A DNA stretch of 64,000 nt from Streptomyces sp. NBC_01267 (GTDB lineage Bacteria > Actinomycetota > Actinomycetes > Streptomycetales > Streptomycetaceae). The position numbers were made by a program, and so were the translations under genes. The DNA lies in the NCBI RefSeq assembly GCF_036241575.1, contig NZ_CP108455.1, positions 248,001 through 312,000 on the forward strand, read 5' to 3'. Shown one piece after another: positions 16,709-25,640 of the stretch; the first letter of the stretch is position 1; each line of letters opens with the position of its first letter. Below the pieces are notes generated by a model. It was given only the letters and a program-made list of their open reading frames with translations, had not been told where the DNA came from and ran no database searches.

Positions 16709-19700
16709 ATGCCTGCCGCAGAACCGCCGTTGTTCTCCTGTGCGGACACGGTGACCGTCCGGCTGCCCGTGCGCCCGCGGGAGCTGGTGCGGCACTACGG
16801 GGAGCCCGTGGCGCACGGCGCGCCGGACGAGAGCGACCGGCTGGCCGGCTACCTGGCCGTGGCCGCACGCGACGCGCCTCTCCTGGAGGCGATCACCCTG
16901 GCCAGCCCTTCGCTGCGGCAGCGGCTCGACTCCCTCCGCACAGGCCCGCGCCCCGGGCTCGGCGTCTTGCGCAAAGCCGTGCGTGCCGTGGTCGGCTACC
17001 AGCTGCGGATGGCTTCGCGCTCCACCCCGTACGGCACTTTCGCGGCCGTGGCGCTCGCCCGGATCGGCACGCCGGGCGAGCGCGCACGGGCGAACGTGGG
17101 CGAGGACCACCGCCGCGGGGTGCGCCCGGACACGCAGTGGCTGCTCACTCTGGTCTCCCTGTGGGAGCAGCGCCCGGAGGTGGCCGACCGGCTCTCGGTG
17201 GTGACCAACTCACTCGCCGCCTCCCGCGGCGACCGGCTCGTGCTGAGCTATGTCGCGTCCTTGCAGACCGACCGGCTGGCCCGGGGAGGTGAGCGGGGGC
17301 GCAGCGGCACGTTCTTCGAGCTCGCGCTGCCGCGTACAGACGTGGCCGAATCGGCCCTTCGGGAGGCCCGGCGGCCCATTCTGCTGGGGACGTTGAGGGA
17401 GGAACTGGCCAGGGCCTTTCCCCGGGACGCCGTGGATGCCGCACTGACCGCCCTGGTGCGGCGGGAGTTCCTGCTGACAGATGCGCGTCCCGACGCACAC
17501 GAGGAAGACCCGATCGCGGCGGTGCTCGACCGGCTCGACGGCGTGCCGGACGTACCCGAGCTGTCCGCGCTGCGTGAGATACACCAGTTGCTCGCCGATT
17601 ACGGCGCCGCCCCGCCCGGTGCCGCACTCCACACCCTCGACCATGCACGGCGGGCGATGGCCGAGCTGCTGCCCGGTGAACCGACAGCGGTCCACGTGGA
17701 CCTGGCCGCCGATGCGGATCTCCTCCTGCCCGCAGAAGTGGCGCGGGAAGCGGAGCAAGCGGCGGAAGTCCTGTGGCGGCTCTCCCCGCCCGGCCCCCCG
17801 CAGGAACTGCGCCGCTTCCATGAGGCGTTCACGGACCTGTACGGGACCGGGGTCGCGGTTCCGGTCCTCGAACTCCTGGATCCGGATACCGGGTTGGGGC
17901 CTCCCCAGGGCTACCGGCATCCGCCGGTACTGCGGCAGAACCTGCCTTCCCTCCTCTGTCCGGACGCCCCGGAGCGCGTACGGCTGCTCGCCGACATCGT
18001 CTTCGACGCCGTCCGTTCCGGCCGACAGGAGGTGGAACTGGATACGGAGTCGCTCCGCCGCCTCGACCGCACCCCCGAAGGCGGCCAAGCCGTCGGCCCC
18101 CCACGGTCCACGGACTTCCCCGCCCGGCTGCTGGCACGCGGCACGGCCGAACTGGACGCCGGTCACTTCCGGCTGTGGCTGACCACCGGGCCCGGCTCGG
18201 ACCTCGCGGGCGCGGCATCGGCCCGCTTCGCACACGCCCTGGGGCCCGCGAGGAGTGACCTCCTCCGCGAGGTGGCGCGGCGCTCCGCCACCCAGTACGC
18301 ACCGGAGCTGACTGCCCAACTGGACTGCCGCCCGGTCCCGTTCCGCAGCGGGAACATCACCCGGCTGCCGCACTGGACGCCTCACCGGCTGCCTGTCGGT
18401 CTGTACGCCGACCCTGCCGACCCGCTGACCCTCGTCCCCTCGGACCTGGCAGTAGTGGCCGACGACCGGCGCCTGCGGCTGGTCTCACTCAGCCGGGACC
18501 GCGAGGTCGTACCGCTCTCCTTCCACATGCTGGAATTCGAACGGCATGCCCCCAACCTCGCCCGTCTCCTCAGTGAGATCCCCATGACCGGGGCCCGGCC
18601 GTGGCAGAGCTGGGACTGGGGCTCACTGTCGGCGGCCCCGTTCCTGCCGCGCGTCCGCTACGGCCGGACCGTACTGACCGCTGCCCGCTGGCGGCTGGAC
18701 ACCAGGCTCTCTCCGCCCGCCACGGCCGAACCGGTCCTCTGGACACAGCACTTCACTGCCTGGGCCGAGCGGTCGGGGCTGCCTCGACGCGTGCTGCTAG
18801 GCACCGGCGACCAGCGCGTGGAAACCGACCTGACCTGCGCCGCGCACGTGGAGCTGATACGTAAGGAAGCGGCCCGGGGGCTGCCGGTGACTCTGGAGGA
18901 GGCGCCCTTCCTGCCCGGTCCGACCGGCCCCGACCCGGGAGACGGCTGGCTGACCGGCCCGGCGGGAGCGCACGCGAACGAGGTGGTCTTCCCGCTGTTC
19001 ACCCACCGGCCGGCCGGCGCCGCCGCTCCCCGCCGGCTACGCCCCCAGCTCGTCGAGTCGCCTCATCTCGTGGGCGGCCCCTGGCTGTACGCCAAGCTGT
19101 ACATCGCGTACGAACGGCACGACGAGGTGATCGGAGTCCACCTGCCGGAATTGCTCGCGCACATAGGTGACCACGTGGACCGCTGGTTCTTCCTGCGGTA
19201 CGGCGACCCCGATCCGCATCTGCGGGTGCGGTTCCACGGCAGCCCCCAGCGGTTGACGCGCGAGGTGCTTCCGGCGCTGCACACCTGGGCCGAGCGTCTG
19301 CGCGCGGACGGACTCCTGGGGCGGGTGGTCCTGGACAGCTACCGACCGGAGACGGCCCGCTACGGCGGTCCCCGAGCACTGAAGGCTGCCGAGAGGGCGT
19401 TCCAGGCCGACAGCGAACTGGTAGTGGCACAACTCTCCGCGCTGCGCGAGGGATCGCTGAGCGGCGACCCGGTCGTGCTGTGCGCGGTCAACCAACTCGA
19501 TGCCCTCCGCGCGACGGCCGGCCCGGAACCCTGGGCACCGTGGCTGCTGGCCCGGTACCCGCGCACCCCGCAGACCGCCTCCGTACGCAACCGGCAAAAG
19601 CTCCTTGACCGACTCCTCGACGGCTCTCCCAGCCTCCTCTCCCCCGGCTCACCCGCTCCAACGCTGGCCCGACTCTGCGGTCCCGGCCCGCTGGCCTCTG

Positions 19701-19924
19701 CTGCGGCGAACCGCGCCGAGGCCTTCGCTCGGTACGGACAGGTAATAAGCGACCTCGGCCGGGGAATCACCGCAGAGGAAGGGCAGCACACTCCCCTGCC
19801 TTCACTCCTGCACATGCACTACAACCGCGCGGTATGCATACCACCCGCAGGCGAGGACACGGTCCTGGTACTGGTACGGAACACCGTGCAGGGTCACCTC
19901 GACCGGCAGACTCAGCGGCGATGA
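16709..19924 (+). CDS. Full-length LanB-type lantibiotic dehydratase
   Basis: Peptide dehydratase of 1071 aa, close to NisB in size. The N-terminal part carries the LanB hallmark MASRSTPYGTF (101-111) of the glutamylation domain. The C-terminal SpaB_C elimination domain shows WFFLRYGDPDPHLRVRFHG (about 826-844), DSYRPETARYGG (about 875-886) and HMHYNR (about 1034). Known LanB enzymes use glutamyl-tRNA to glutamylate Ser/Thr and then eliminate to dehydro-amino acids; here Thr 19, 24 and 26 of the precursor are candidates. AGAGGAG lies 6 nt before the ATG. No LanC cyclase gene lies nearby. Thioether closure may therefore be done by another enzyme, occur spontaneously or not occur. Confidence 0.9.
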   Translation: MPAAEPPLFSCADTVTVRLPVRPRELVRHYGEPVAHGAPDESDRLAGYLAVAARDAPLLEAITLASPSLRQRLDSLRTGPRPGLGVLRKAVRAVVGYQLRMASRSTPYGTFAAVALARIGTPGERARANVGEDHRRGVRPDTQWLLTLVSLWEQRPEVADRLSVVTNSLAASRGDRLVLSYVASLQTDRLARGGERGRSGTFFELALPRTDVAESALREARRPILLGTLREELARAFPRDAVDAALTALVRREFLLTDARPDAHEEDPIAAVLDRLDGVPDVPELSALREIHQLLADYGAAPPGAALHTLDHARRAMAELLPGEPTAVHVDLAADADLLLPAEVAREAEQAAEVLWRLSPPGPPQELRRFHEAFTDLYGTGVAVPVLELLDPDTGLGPPQGYRHPPVLRQNLPSLLCPDAPERVRLLADIVFDAVRSGRQEVELDTESLRRLDRTPEGGQAVGPPRSTDFPARLLARGTAELDAGHFRLWLTTGPGSDLAGAASARFAHALGPARSDLLREVARRSATQYAPELTAQLDCRPVPFRSGNITRLPHWTPHRLPVGLYADPADPLTLVPSDLAVVADDRRLRLVSLSRDREVVPLSFHMLEFERHAPNLARLLSEIPMTGARPWQSWDWGSLSAAPFLPRVRYGRTVLTAARWRLDTRLSPPATAEPVLWTQHFTAWAERSGLPRRVLLGTGDQRVETDLTCAAHVELIRKEAARGLPVTLEEAPFLPGPTGPDPGDGWLTGPAGAHANEVVFPLFTHRPAGAAAPRRLRPQLVESPHLVGGPWLYAKLYIAYERHDEVIGVHLPELLAHIGDHVDRWFFLRYGDPDPHLRVRFHGSPQRLTREVLPALHTWAERLRADGLLGRVVLDSYRPETARYGGPRALKAAERAFQADSELVVAQLSALREGSLSGDPVVLCAVNQLDALRATAGPEPWAPWLLARYPRTPQTASVRNRQKLLDRLLDGSPSLLSPGSPAPTLARLCGPGPLASAAANRAEAFARYGQVISDLGRGITAEEGQHTPLPSLLHMHYNRAVCIPPAGEDTVLVLVRNTVQGHLDRQTQRR

Positions 19925-20010
19925 CGGTCTCGGCGAGTCCCTTGCTCACGGCTCGCGGGCCTTGTGCCCGCCGGACCTGCCGCCAACTCGACATGCCTTG
20001 ACACCGCTGC

Positions 20011-20049
20011 TGCGCTCCAGCCCCGAGCGGACGTGAAGGCTGGAGCGCA
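20011..20049 (+). terminator. Terminator-like hairpin after lanB
   Basis: Perfect 12-bp stem TGCGCTCCAGCC / GGCTGGAGCGCA (20011-20022 and 20038-20049) with a 15-nt loop, 87 bp after the LanB stop, marking the probable end of the RiPP operon. The remaining gap to 20278 holds no gene. Confidence 0.7.
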
Positions 20050-20248
20050 CCATCGGTCGCGGTCAGGCCTGTCGCGGAAGCAGCCTGAAACGCCCGTGAA
20101 AACCTCGCCTGCCCAGGCGCCTGCGACACGAGCGTGCTCCACGCGCCCCCCGACACGGCTGCTTGGGGCGGGCGCGTCCGGGGCCCGGGACAAGGAAGCG
20201 GGAGGCGCGGGTGACGTGCTTGCCCCGGCGCCCGTGGCGAAAGGCTGT

Positions 20249-20290
20249 CAGGTCACCGCGTCCCTGGGGCTTTCCAGGTCACCGCGTCCC
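20249..20290. repeat. 16-bp direct repeat at protease 3' end
   Basis: CAGGTCACCGCGTCCC occurs at 20249-20264 and again at 20275-20290. The second copy contains the last codons and stop of the serine protease gene, so the 3' end has been partly duplicated. Confidence 0.75.
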
Positions 20291-21196
20291 CGACGGTTTC
20301 GGCAGTTCGCACCCTGCTGCCGCCAGGTCGAGCTTGTTGCCCGTGGTGAAACACGCCGGGATGCCGTACGTCTCCTCGGCGTAGCCGATGCCCTCGCGGA
20401 TGGTCACGGTGCCCTGTTCGTCCACCTCGCAGGGGTTGTCGAGGGTGCAGCGTTCGCCGCTCTCGTTCGTGGTGTTGTTGATCGCCGTGATCTGTCCCGT
20501 CGTCGTGTCGATCACCGGAGAGCCCGAAGTGCCACCGATGACCTGGCATTCCGGGGTGTAGCGGACGGCGTCCTTCCACGTCCACTGATCCTCCTTGAGG
20601 CGGTACGCGAACCCGTCGACCGAGCAGGAGTAGGCCTGTTTCCAATAGCCGGAGACCACGTTGACCGCGTGGCCCTGCACCGGGTGGGTGGCGGACAGCG
20701 TCAGCGGGGCTATCCCGGTGGATTGCTGTATCTGGGCGTAGGTCTTGGTCAGTTGGTAGATCGTCACGTCGGTGTCGGTCATCGTCGAGTAGACGACCTG
20801 GTTCGCCTTGAGCGTTCCGGCGCTGCCGGCCGAGGCGTTGAGGAGCGTGAAACTGCGGGTCGATGACTGGCCGGTGATGACCTGGCCTGCGCTGGGAAAG
20901 CCCGTTTCGAGGCAGTGGCCGTTCGTCATGACCAGCGCGGGGTCCGTCGACTGCGAGTTCGGCATACGGACCAGGGAGCCCGAACAGTTGCTGAGTGCGA
21001 CCGTGCCGGCGAATGAGGTGGCCCGAGCCGCTGCGGGGGTCACCTTCCCGCCGTCCGGATGCGCGCCCGGCGTCGTGACGGCGGGGGCCGCACGGCCTCC
21101 CCCGGCCGGGGCCGCGGCGGCCGTGCCCGCAGTTCCGGCCAGGGCGGCTGCGCCCAGGGTGAGCGTGGCCAGGGTGGCAAGGAGAGGCTTGCGCAT
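20279..21196 (-). CDS. Secreted trypsin-like serine protease
   Basis: Exported endopeptidase of 305 aa. Residues 1-31 form a Sec signal peptide ending in AAAAPA. The catalytic triad is visible as His94 (MTNGHC), a probable Asp143 (TDTDVTIYQL) and Ser224 in GGTSGSPV, with several Cys pairs for disulfides. GAGAGGAA precedes the ATG at 21196. It faces the RiPP cluster tail to tail. A role in removing the peptide leader outside the cell is possible, but an independent extracellular protease is just as likely. A GCATTGTC / GACAATGC dyad lies 61 bp upstream. Confidence 0.87.
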   Translation of the reverse strand: MRKPLLATLATLTLGAAALAGTAGTAAAAPAGGGRAAPAVTTPGAHPDGGKVTPAAARATSFAGTVALSNCSGSLVRMPNSQSTDPALVMTNGHCLETGFPSAGQVITGQSSTRSFTLLNASAGSAGTLKANQVVYSTMTDTDVTIYQLTKTYAQIQQSTGIAPLTLSATHPVQGHAVNVVSGYWKQAYSCSVDGFAYRLKEDQWTWKDAVRYTPECQVIGGTSGSPVIDTTTGQITAINNTTNESGERCTLDNPCEVDEQGTVTIREGIGYAEETYGIPACFTTGNKLDLAAAGCELPKPSGTR

Positions 21197-21256
21197 GGTG
21201 GGTTCCTCTCGGATCAGCCCGGGAGCCGACCGGCACCCGGACGTCGAAGGGTCGCT

Positions 21257-21280
21257 GCATTGTCCGCGTACCGACAATGC
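21257..21280. promoter_or_regulatory. Inverted repeat upstream of the protease gene
   Basis: GCATTGTC (21257-21264) and GACAATGC (21273-21280) form a perfect dyad with an 8-bp spacer in the protease promoter or leader region. A regulator site is likely; the protein is unknown. The rest of 21197-21590 holds no gene. Confidence 0.6.
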
Positions 21281-21590
21281 GCCCGCTACCCTGCGGTTCC
21301 CTCCTGACGCGTTTCGCACTGTTGACAACCTCCGTATCCGGCACCACCGTTCGGGCGAGTTCGTCTCACGAGCCCGTCCTGCCCACATCGCTCCCGAGAG
21401 CACGAGGAGGCCGCAGCCGCCGCCTACGACGCACACGGCCGTCTGCACGGGGTGGGAGCAATTCGTCTCCGGACCGGACGTGCCCGCGCCTGCGAAGTCA
21501 CCTGCCCGCCGGCCTCGCCGGAGTACTGAGCAAGAAGCGAGGCGCCCCGGCGAGACATGTCGCCCCGGGCTCGCGGTGGCGCCGACGGTC

Positions 21591-22016
21591 TCACGTGTGA
21601 TCGTGCGTCGCTCCCGCTCTGTTGACGGCGACGTCCCGGAGCGGCCCGTCGGCCCTCTCGGTGCCGCCCCCGTCCTCCGGCCGGGACACGTCCTCGATGC
21701 CCGGATGGCGGCGAGCCGATACGACGAGGCAGGCGACGGCGCCGAGGAAGACCACCACAGAGGTCCAGTTGTTGAGGCGCAGGCCGAGGAACGTGTGGGC
21801 CTCGTCGATGCGCAGGTACTCGGTCCAGAACCGGCCGACCGTGTAGGCGGCGACGTACAGGGCGAAAGCCCTGCCGTGACCGAGCGCGAACCGGCGGGTC
21901 GCCCAGAGGACCAGTGCGGCGACGCCGATGTCCCAGAGGGACTCGTAGAGGAAGGTGGGGTGGTACGTCGCGACGTCGGTCGCTCCGTAGGAGGCTCGGT
22001 CAAACGGACTGGTCAT
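21591..22016 (-). pseudogene. lgt: C-terminal fragment of prolipoprotein diacylglyceryl transferase
   Basis: 141 codons corresponding to the last third of Lgt, which attaches diacylglycerol to lipoprotein Cys. The retained part reads YHPTFLYESLWDIG, then VGRFWTEYLRIDEAHTF and two membrane segments. The N-terminal membrane segments and the catalytic His and Arg motifs of the full enzyme (about 280-320 aa) are absent. Upstream bases to 22078 do not encode them, so it cannot be a working Lgt. Streptomyces carry complete lgt copies elsewhere (known). No ribosome site precedes the first ATG. Confidence 0.75.
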
Positions 22017-22078
22017 CAGGCGTGCGCTGAACGGCTTCCTGAGCCCTTGGCCAGAAGCCCGTACGGTCGAACGAGCGC

Positions 22079-22792
22079 TCAGGGCCGGCGTCGCTCACGG
22101 CTGGCTTCGCCCAGGGTCGGCGCCTGATCGCCGATGCCCGATCGCCGACGCCTGAGGGCCGCACCGAGTGCGGCGATCCAGATCAGCAGCAAGGGCAGTG
22201 AAATGAATGCCGCCGGGGTCAAGGTGGTGGACAGGAGCAGGTATCCGATGCCGGACACGGTGATCGTGACGGCAAGGATCCAGCCGAGAACGACCTCTCG
22301 ACGCCGCAGCAGTGCGTCGCGCCGCGAGGCCACACAGGCAGCCGCGGCGAGCACGGCCAGTGCGACCATCTTGACACCGTCCAGACGCTGGACCGCTTCG
22401 AACAGTGCGCCGGTCCTGCCCGGTGACGCTGGATCAGCCCCAGGTATAGCGATCAGTTCCAGGACGAGTTGCGCGCATCCGAACGCCCCCGCGACGATGC
22501 CGGCCCATCCGGCCGACCGAGCCACGGTGTTGCCGGTACGGCGAGCCCGGTCGAGCACTCCGGATCCGACGAACACCAGGGCGACAGCTGCCACACCGTG
22601 AACGAGCAGAGCCTGGGCCACAGCCTGGAAGGGCCGGTCGGCGTACGCAGTCGTGATCCCTGCGTGTGTGTCACCGACTTCGGGTGTGGCTCCCCACGCG
22701 ACGGCGAGCCCGAGAATCCACGCCGCGGCGTGTGTGTATCCGGCGGCGCGGGCGGTGACGCCGGAAGCGGCTTCCTCGGCGATTGTGGTCAT
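22079..22792 (-). CDS. Hypothetical seven-segment membrane protein
   Basis: Protein of 237 aa with about seven hydrophobic helices and a basic C-terminal tail (RRRRSG). I recognise no specific family. GGGGGAGAG precedes the ATG at 22792. The gene starts 27 bp after the stop of the TetR gene on the same strand, so the two form an operon and the membrane protein is probably that regulator's target, for example in transport or stress response (inference). Confidence 0.78.
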   Translation of the reverse strand: MTTIAEEAASGVTARAAGYTHAAAWILGLAVAWGATPEVGDTHAGITTAYADRPFQAVAQALLVHGVAAVALVFVGSGVLDRARRTGNTVARSAGWAGIVAGAFGCAQLVLELIAIPGADPASPGRTGALFEAVQRLDGVKMVALAVLAAAACVASRRDALLRRREVVLGWILAVTITVSGIGYLLLSTTLTPAAFISLPLLLIWIAALGAALRRRRSGIGDQAPTLGEASRERRRP

Positions 22793-22819
22793 GCGATCTC
22801 TCCCCCGGTCTTGTTGTGG

Positions 22820-23368
22820 TCACACGATGTCCGGCCCGGTCTTGTCTCGGATTGCGCGGGCGAACGCCTCGCAGCCGGTGCACCATGCGGCGTCCAGATC
22901 CGCGCCGGACGGGAAGCGGCCGTCGAGTTCGAGCACGACCATGCCGTGCGCGAATGCCCAGAACGAGCGCGCGATGTCGATGTCGCCGTGCACCGCGCGG
23001 GCCAGCGGCATCGCCGCGCGATCCTCGAGCCCCTCGGGGAGCTCGGTGCGTGCGAGCGGCCGACCATGAGTGATGCGGTAGAGGTGCGGGTTTGCGAGAG
23101 CGTGCCGACGGTAGGCGCGCGAGAGCACGAGCAGAGGCGGCTCGCCGCCGATCTCTGCTTCGGCGGCCTCCAGTTCCTCCGCCAGCTGGATCATCCCCTG
23201 TACCTGGAGCCCGGCCTCGACAGCGGCCTTGTCCGGAAAATGCTTGTACAAGGAAGGCGCTCGGATACCGACACGCTCGGCGATGCGCCGCATCGACAGC
23301 GCATCCGGCCCTTCGGCGTCGAGCAGTTCCCGGGCGGCGGCCATGATCTGCCGCGCGCGGTCAGCCAC
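22820..23368 (-). CDS. TetR-family transcriptional regulator
   Basis: Repressor of 182 aa with the TetR helix-turn-helix (LSMRRIAERVGIRAPSLYKH) and a C-terminal domain of the TetR_C_33-like type. The GTG at 23368 (VADRARQIM) is preferred; the frame continues to 23500 but the extension is low-complexity. Two near-identical palindromes (23552-23602) about 200 bp upstream look like its operators. It is co-transcribed with the membrane protein gene. Confidence 0.83.
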   Translation of the reverse strand: MADRARQIMAAARELLDAEGPDALSMRRIAERVGIRAPSLYKHFPDKAAVEAGLQVQGMIQLAEELEAAEAEIGGEPPLLVLSRAYRRHALANPHLYRITHGRPLARTELPEGLEDRAAMPLARAVHGDIDIARSFWAFAHGMVVLELDGRFPSGADLDAAWCTGCEAFARAIRDKTGPDIV

Positions 23369-23551
23369 GACGGGCCGTCCCTGTGATCGCGATGCGGGTG
23401 GGCCGTCCGTATCCGGAAGCAGGCGTCCGGACGGTGGGTGGGCCCAGGGGGCCGCTGACGAACACGAGCGCGGCGACGACCGGCAGTTGGTGCCTTTCAC
23501 TGGCTGTGGCGGTGTTCACTGCAGCCCTCTCACGTTGCGACCGACCGACAT

Positions 23552-23602
23552 GGCTAACAGTGTTAGCCGCGTTGCGCCAAGGTACGACTAACAGTGTTAG
23601 CC
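23552..23602. promoter_or_regulatory. Tandem TetR-type operators
   Basis: GGCTAACAGTGTTAGCC (23552-23568) is a perfect palindrome about a central G. GACTAACAGTGTTAGCC (23586-23602) repeats it with one arm mismatch, 34 bp away centre to centre. TAACAGTGTTA cores are typical TetR-family sites. They lie between the TetR gene (minus) and the small secreted protein gene (plus). Confidence 0.82.
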
Positions 23603-23885
23603 GTCAAGCCTGGACGGTGCCGAACTGCGACAACTGCGGCAGCCAGCACCACCACAACGCCCGGCGCGGAACCGGTTCAGGGAACTCGAACCTCCGGCCG
23701 GTGGGTGGGACCGACAGACCGCGGTGTGGCGCTCGCGCGCTGCACAAGACCGCCCAGGCGTGCAGTGGTGCGTGCCCCGCCTCCCGCGCTCCGCACGCCA
23801 CCTCAGTCACCCTGTGCGCTCTGCCGGAACTGCCCGGAATGGATCTAGCGTTACGGAAGTCGGAACCACCACCTACGGGGGAAAT

Positions 23886-24212
23886 GTGATTAACCGGAAT
23901 CGACTCGTCGGGTCCATCGCGGCAACAGCACTGCTGGGTGCGGGACTGCTCAGTGCGGCTGCGCCCGCCACCGCCGCCCCGGCACAGGTGCAGGCCCTCA
24001 ACTGTGGGCCTGCTACTCCTCTCACGGGGAGCGGCGGTCACAAGGGAGCGAGGGTCACCTGCACCGGCGCGGCCTTCACCGCGTCCGTCGTGTGCGACAA
24101 GCAGGGGTACCAGTACCGCCACTTCGGTAACAGGGCCGTGTCCGGGGGGACCTCGACCGTGTGGTGCGACCTCGGTGCCTACGTGGTCAAGGTCCAGGTC
24201 GAGGCCACCTGA
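23886..24212 (+). CDS. Small secreted protein with four cysteines
   Basis: Protein of 108 aa with a signal peptide (hydrophobic 8-24, AxA cleavage sites near 30-32) and a mature part of about 75 residues holding Cys 40, 59, 70 and 94, enough for two disulfides. No enzyme motif. GGGGGAAA precedes the GTG at 23886. It resembles the many small secreted proteins of Streptomyces with no known role. A 36-bp palindrome after the stop probably terminates it. Confidence 0.72.
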   Translation: MINRNRLVGSIAATALLGAGLLSAAAPATAAPAQVQALNCGPATPLTGSGGHKGARVTCTGAAFTASVVCDKQGYQYRHFGNRAVSGGTSTVWCDLGAYVVKVQVEAT

Positions 24213-24286
24213 CCGGCCGTTCTCTCGCCGCCCCGGGCCGCAAGGAGGCGTCCTTCGCGCGGGCTGGGATTTCTCTCCGGCGAACC

Positions 24287-24322
24287 CTCCAGGTCGTGGC
24301 GGGCGCCCGCCACGACCTGGAG
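24287..24322. terminator. 36-bp perfect palindrome (bidirectional terminator)
   Basis: 18-nt arms (24287-24304 and 24305-24322) are fully complementary with no spacer. It lies between the converging small secreted protein and carboxypeptidase genes. The likely role is transcription termination in both directions, without a U-run as is usual in Streptomyces. The remaining bases of 24213-24581 show no gene. Confidence 0.75.
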
Positions 24323-24581
24323 CCCGCCTACTGCGGGCGAGCCCGGACGGGCAATGCCGCCCGGGGCCGCAGAACTGGGGAACGTACCTCCGCGTGCGCG
24401 GATGAGACCCGGTCGCCGGTCGGAGGGAAGACAAGAGTCACCGACGAGTGTTCAGGACCATAACTCATAGGCTCCGGAAACCCTTCGGGGATGCTCAAGT
24501 TGTCAGTGCAACAGAGGATTCCTCCAGGTGATCGACGTTGTGCGGGGTGAGGCTCGAAGCCGTTCCCGGTGGGCGTCCTAC

Positions 24582-25640
24582 TCAGTGGGCGAAGCCCCAG
24601 TCGAGCATCTTGGTGGCGTCGTCGAAGCGGCCTGTGTCGTCCCGGAGGATCGCGCCGACCAGGGTGCGGTTGTCCCGCTTGGCGGCGAAGACGACGCAGT
24701 AGCCGTCCTCCGGGCCGCTGCCGGTCTTCACGCCCAGGGCGCCGTCGTAGCTGCCCAGCAGCTCGTTGGTGGTGTTCCAGGTGTAGTACCGGGTGTGCCC
24801 GTTGGCCGCCGGGGCCTCTGTCTTGAACTGTTTGTTCTGCACGACATCGGCGAACACCGGCTGCAGCATCGCGCGCTGACCGAGCTTGGCCAGGTCGCGG
24901 GCGGTGCTGTGGTTGTTGCCGTGCGAGATGCCGTCGAAGGTGTCGAAGTGCGTGCCGGTGAGGCCCAACTGCTGCGCCTCGGCGTTCATCTGGCTCACGA
25001 AGTCGGCGATCCGCGCGTCCTCGGTGTCCCCGGAGCCGAAGTTGTCGGCCAGGGCCATCGCGGCGTCGTCGCCGGACGGGATCAGCATGGCGTGCAACAG
25101 CTGTTCGACGGTCAGCGTGTCGCCGGTCTGGAGGTCGGCGGTGCTGCCACCGGCCTCCTGCACGTAGTCCCGGTACTCCTGCTTGACCGTGATCTGCCGG
25201 TTCAGCCACTCCGGGTGCTTGAGCACCACCAGGGCAGTCATGATCTTCGTGGTGCTGGCCATCGGTACGCTCTCGTCGGCCTTGGCACCGGCCCACATCT
25301 CCCGCTCCTGGCTGCCGTCGCGAGCGTCCAGCAGGAAGGCGTGGTCGGCGTTGATCTCGGGGGCGGCCTGATCCTTCGCGTCCTGCACGTCGGCGGCCCT
25401 GACGGAGTGCTGCGCCGTCCGGGCAGGCTGGGCCCGCTGGTGCGCGTCCTGGTTCTGGTGGGCGGGTGCGGTGGTCTCGTTGCCCTGCCGACCGTCCTCG
25501 TCGGCGGAGTGCGTGCCACCGGGGGTGGCCGCCTCGGCGAGGCCGCCGGCGGTGAGCGGCAGGGCCGCCCCGACAAGTGCGACCATCGCGATCCGGACCC
25601 CGGTTCGGTGTATCCGGTTGGGGCGGGCGTGGGAACCCAT
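24582..25640 (-). CDS. D-alanyl-D-alanine carboxypeptidase (S11/PBP5-like)
   Basis: Secreted cell-wall enzyme of 352 aa that trims the terminal D-Ala of peptidoglycan stem peptides. A signal peptide (about 1-38) is followed by a low-complexity Gln/His/Ala linker (about 40-95) and the catalytic domain: S129-T-T-K132 (nucleophile and general base), S189-G-D191 in place of the usual SxN, and K305-T-G. The Asn-to-Asp change in the second motif is unusual and may alter activity. There is no C-terminal membrane anchor. AAGGAGGGG precedes the ATG at 25640. Confidence 0.87.
   Translation of the reverse strand: MGSHARPNRIHRTGVRIAMVALVGAALPLTAGGLAEAATPGGTHSADEDGRQGNETTAPAHQNQDAHQRAQPARTAQHSVRAADVQDAKDQAAPEINADHAFLLDARDGSQEREMWAGAKADESVPMASTTKIMTALVVLKHPEWLNRQITVKQEYRDYVQEAGGSTADLQTGDTLTVEQLLHAMLIPSGDDAAMALADNFGSGDTEDARIADFVSQMNAEAQQLGLTGTHFDTFDGISHGNNHSTARDLAKLGQRAMLQPVFADVVQNKQFKTEAPAANGHTRYYTWNTTNELLGSYDGALGVKTGSGPEDGYCVVFAAKRDNRTLVGAILRDDTGRFDDATKMLDWGFAH

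Noticed and set aside
23369..23500. N-terminal extension of the TetR protein to 23500
   Set aside because: Low-complexity Ser/Pro/Arg sequence not seen in the family; the GTG at 23368 begins the usual preamble.
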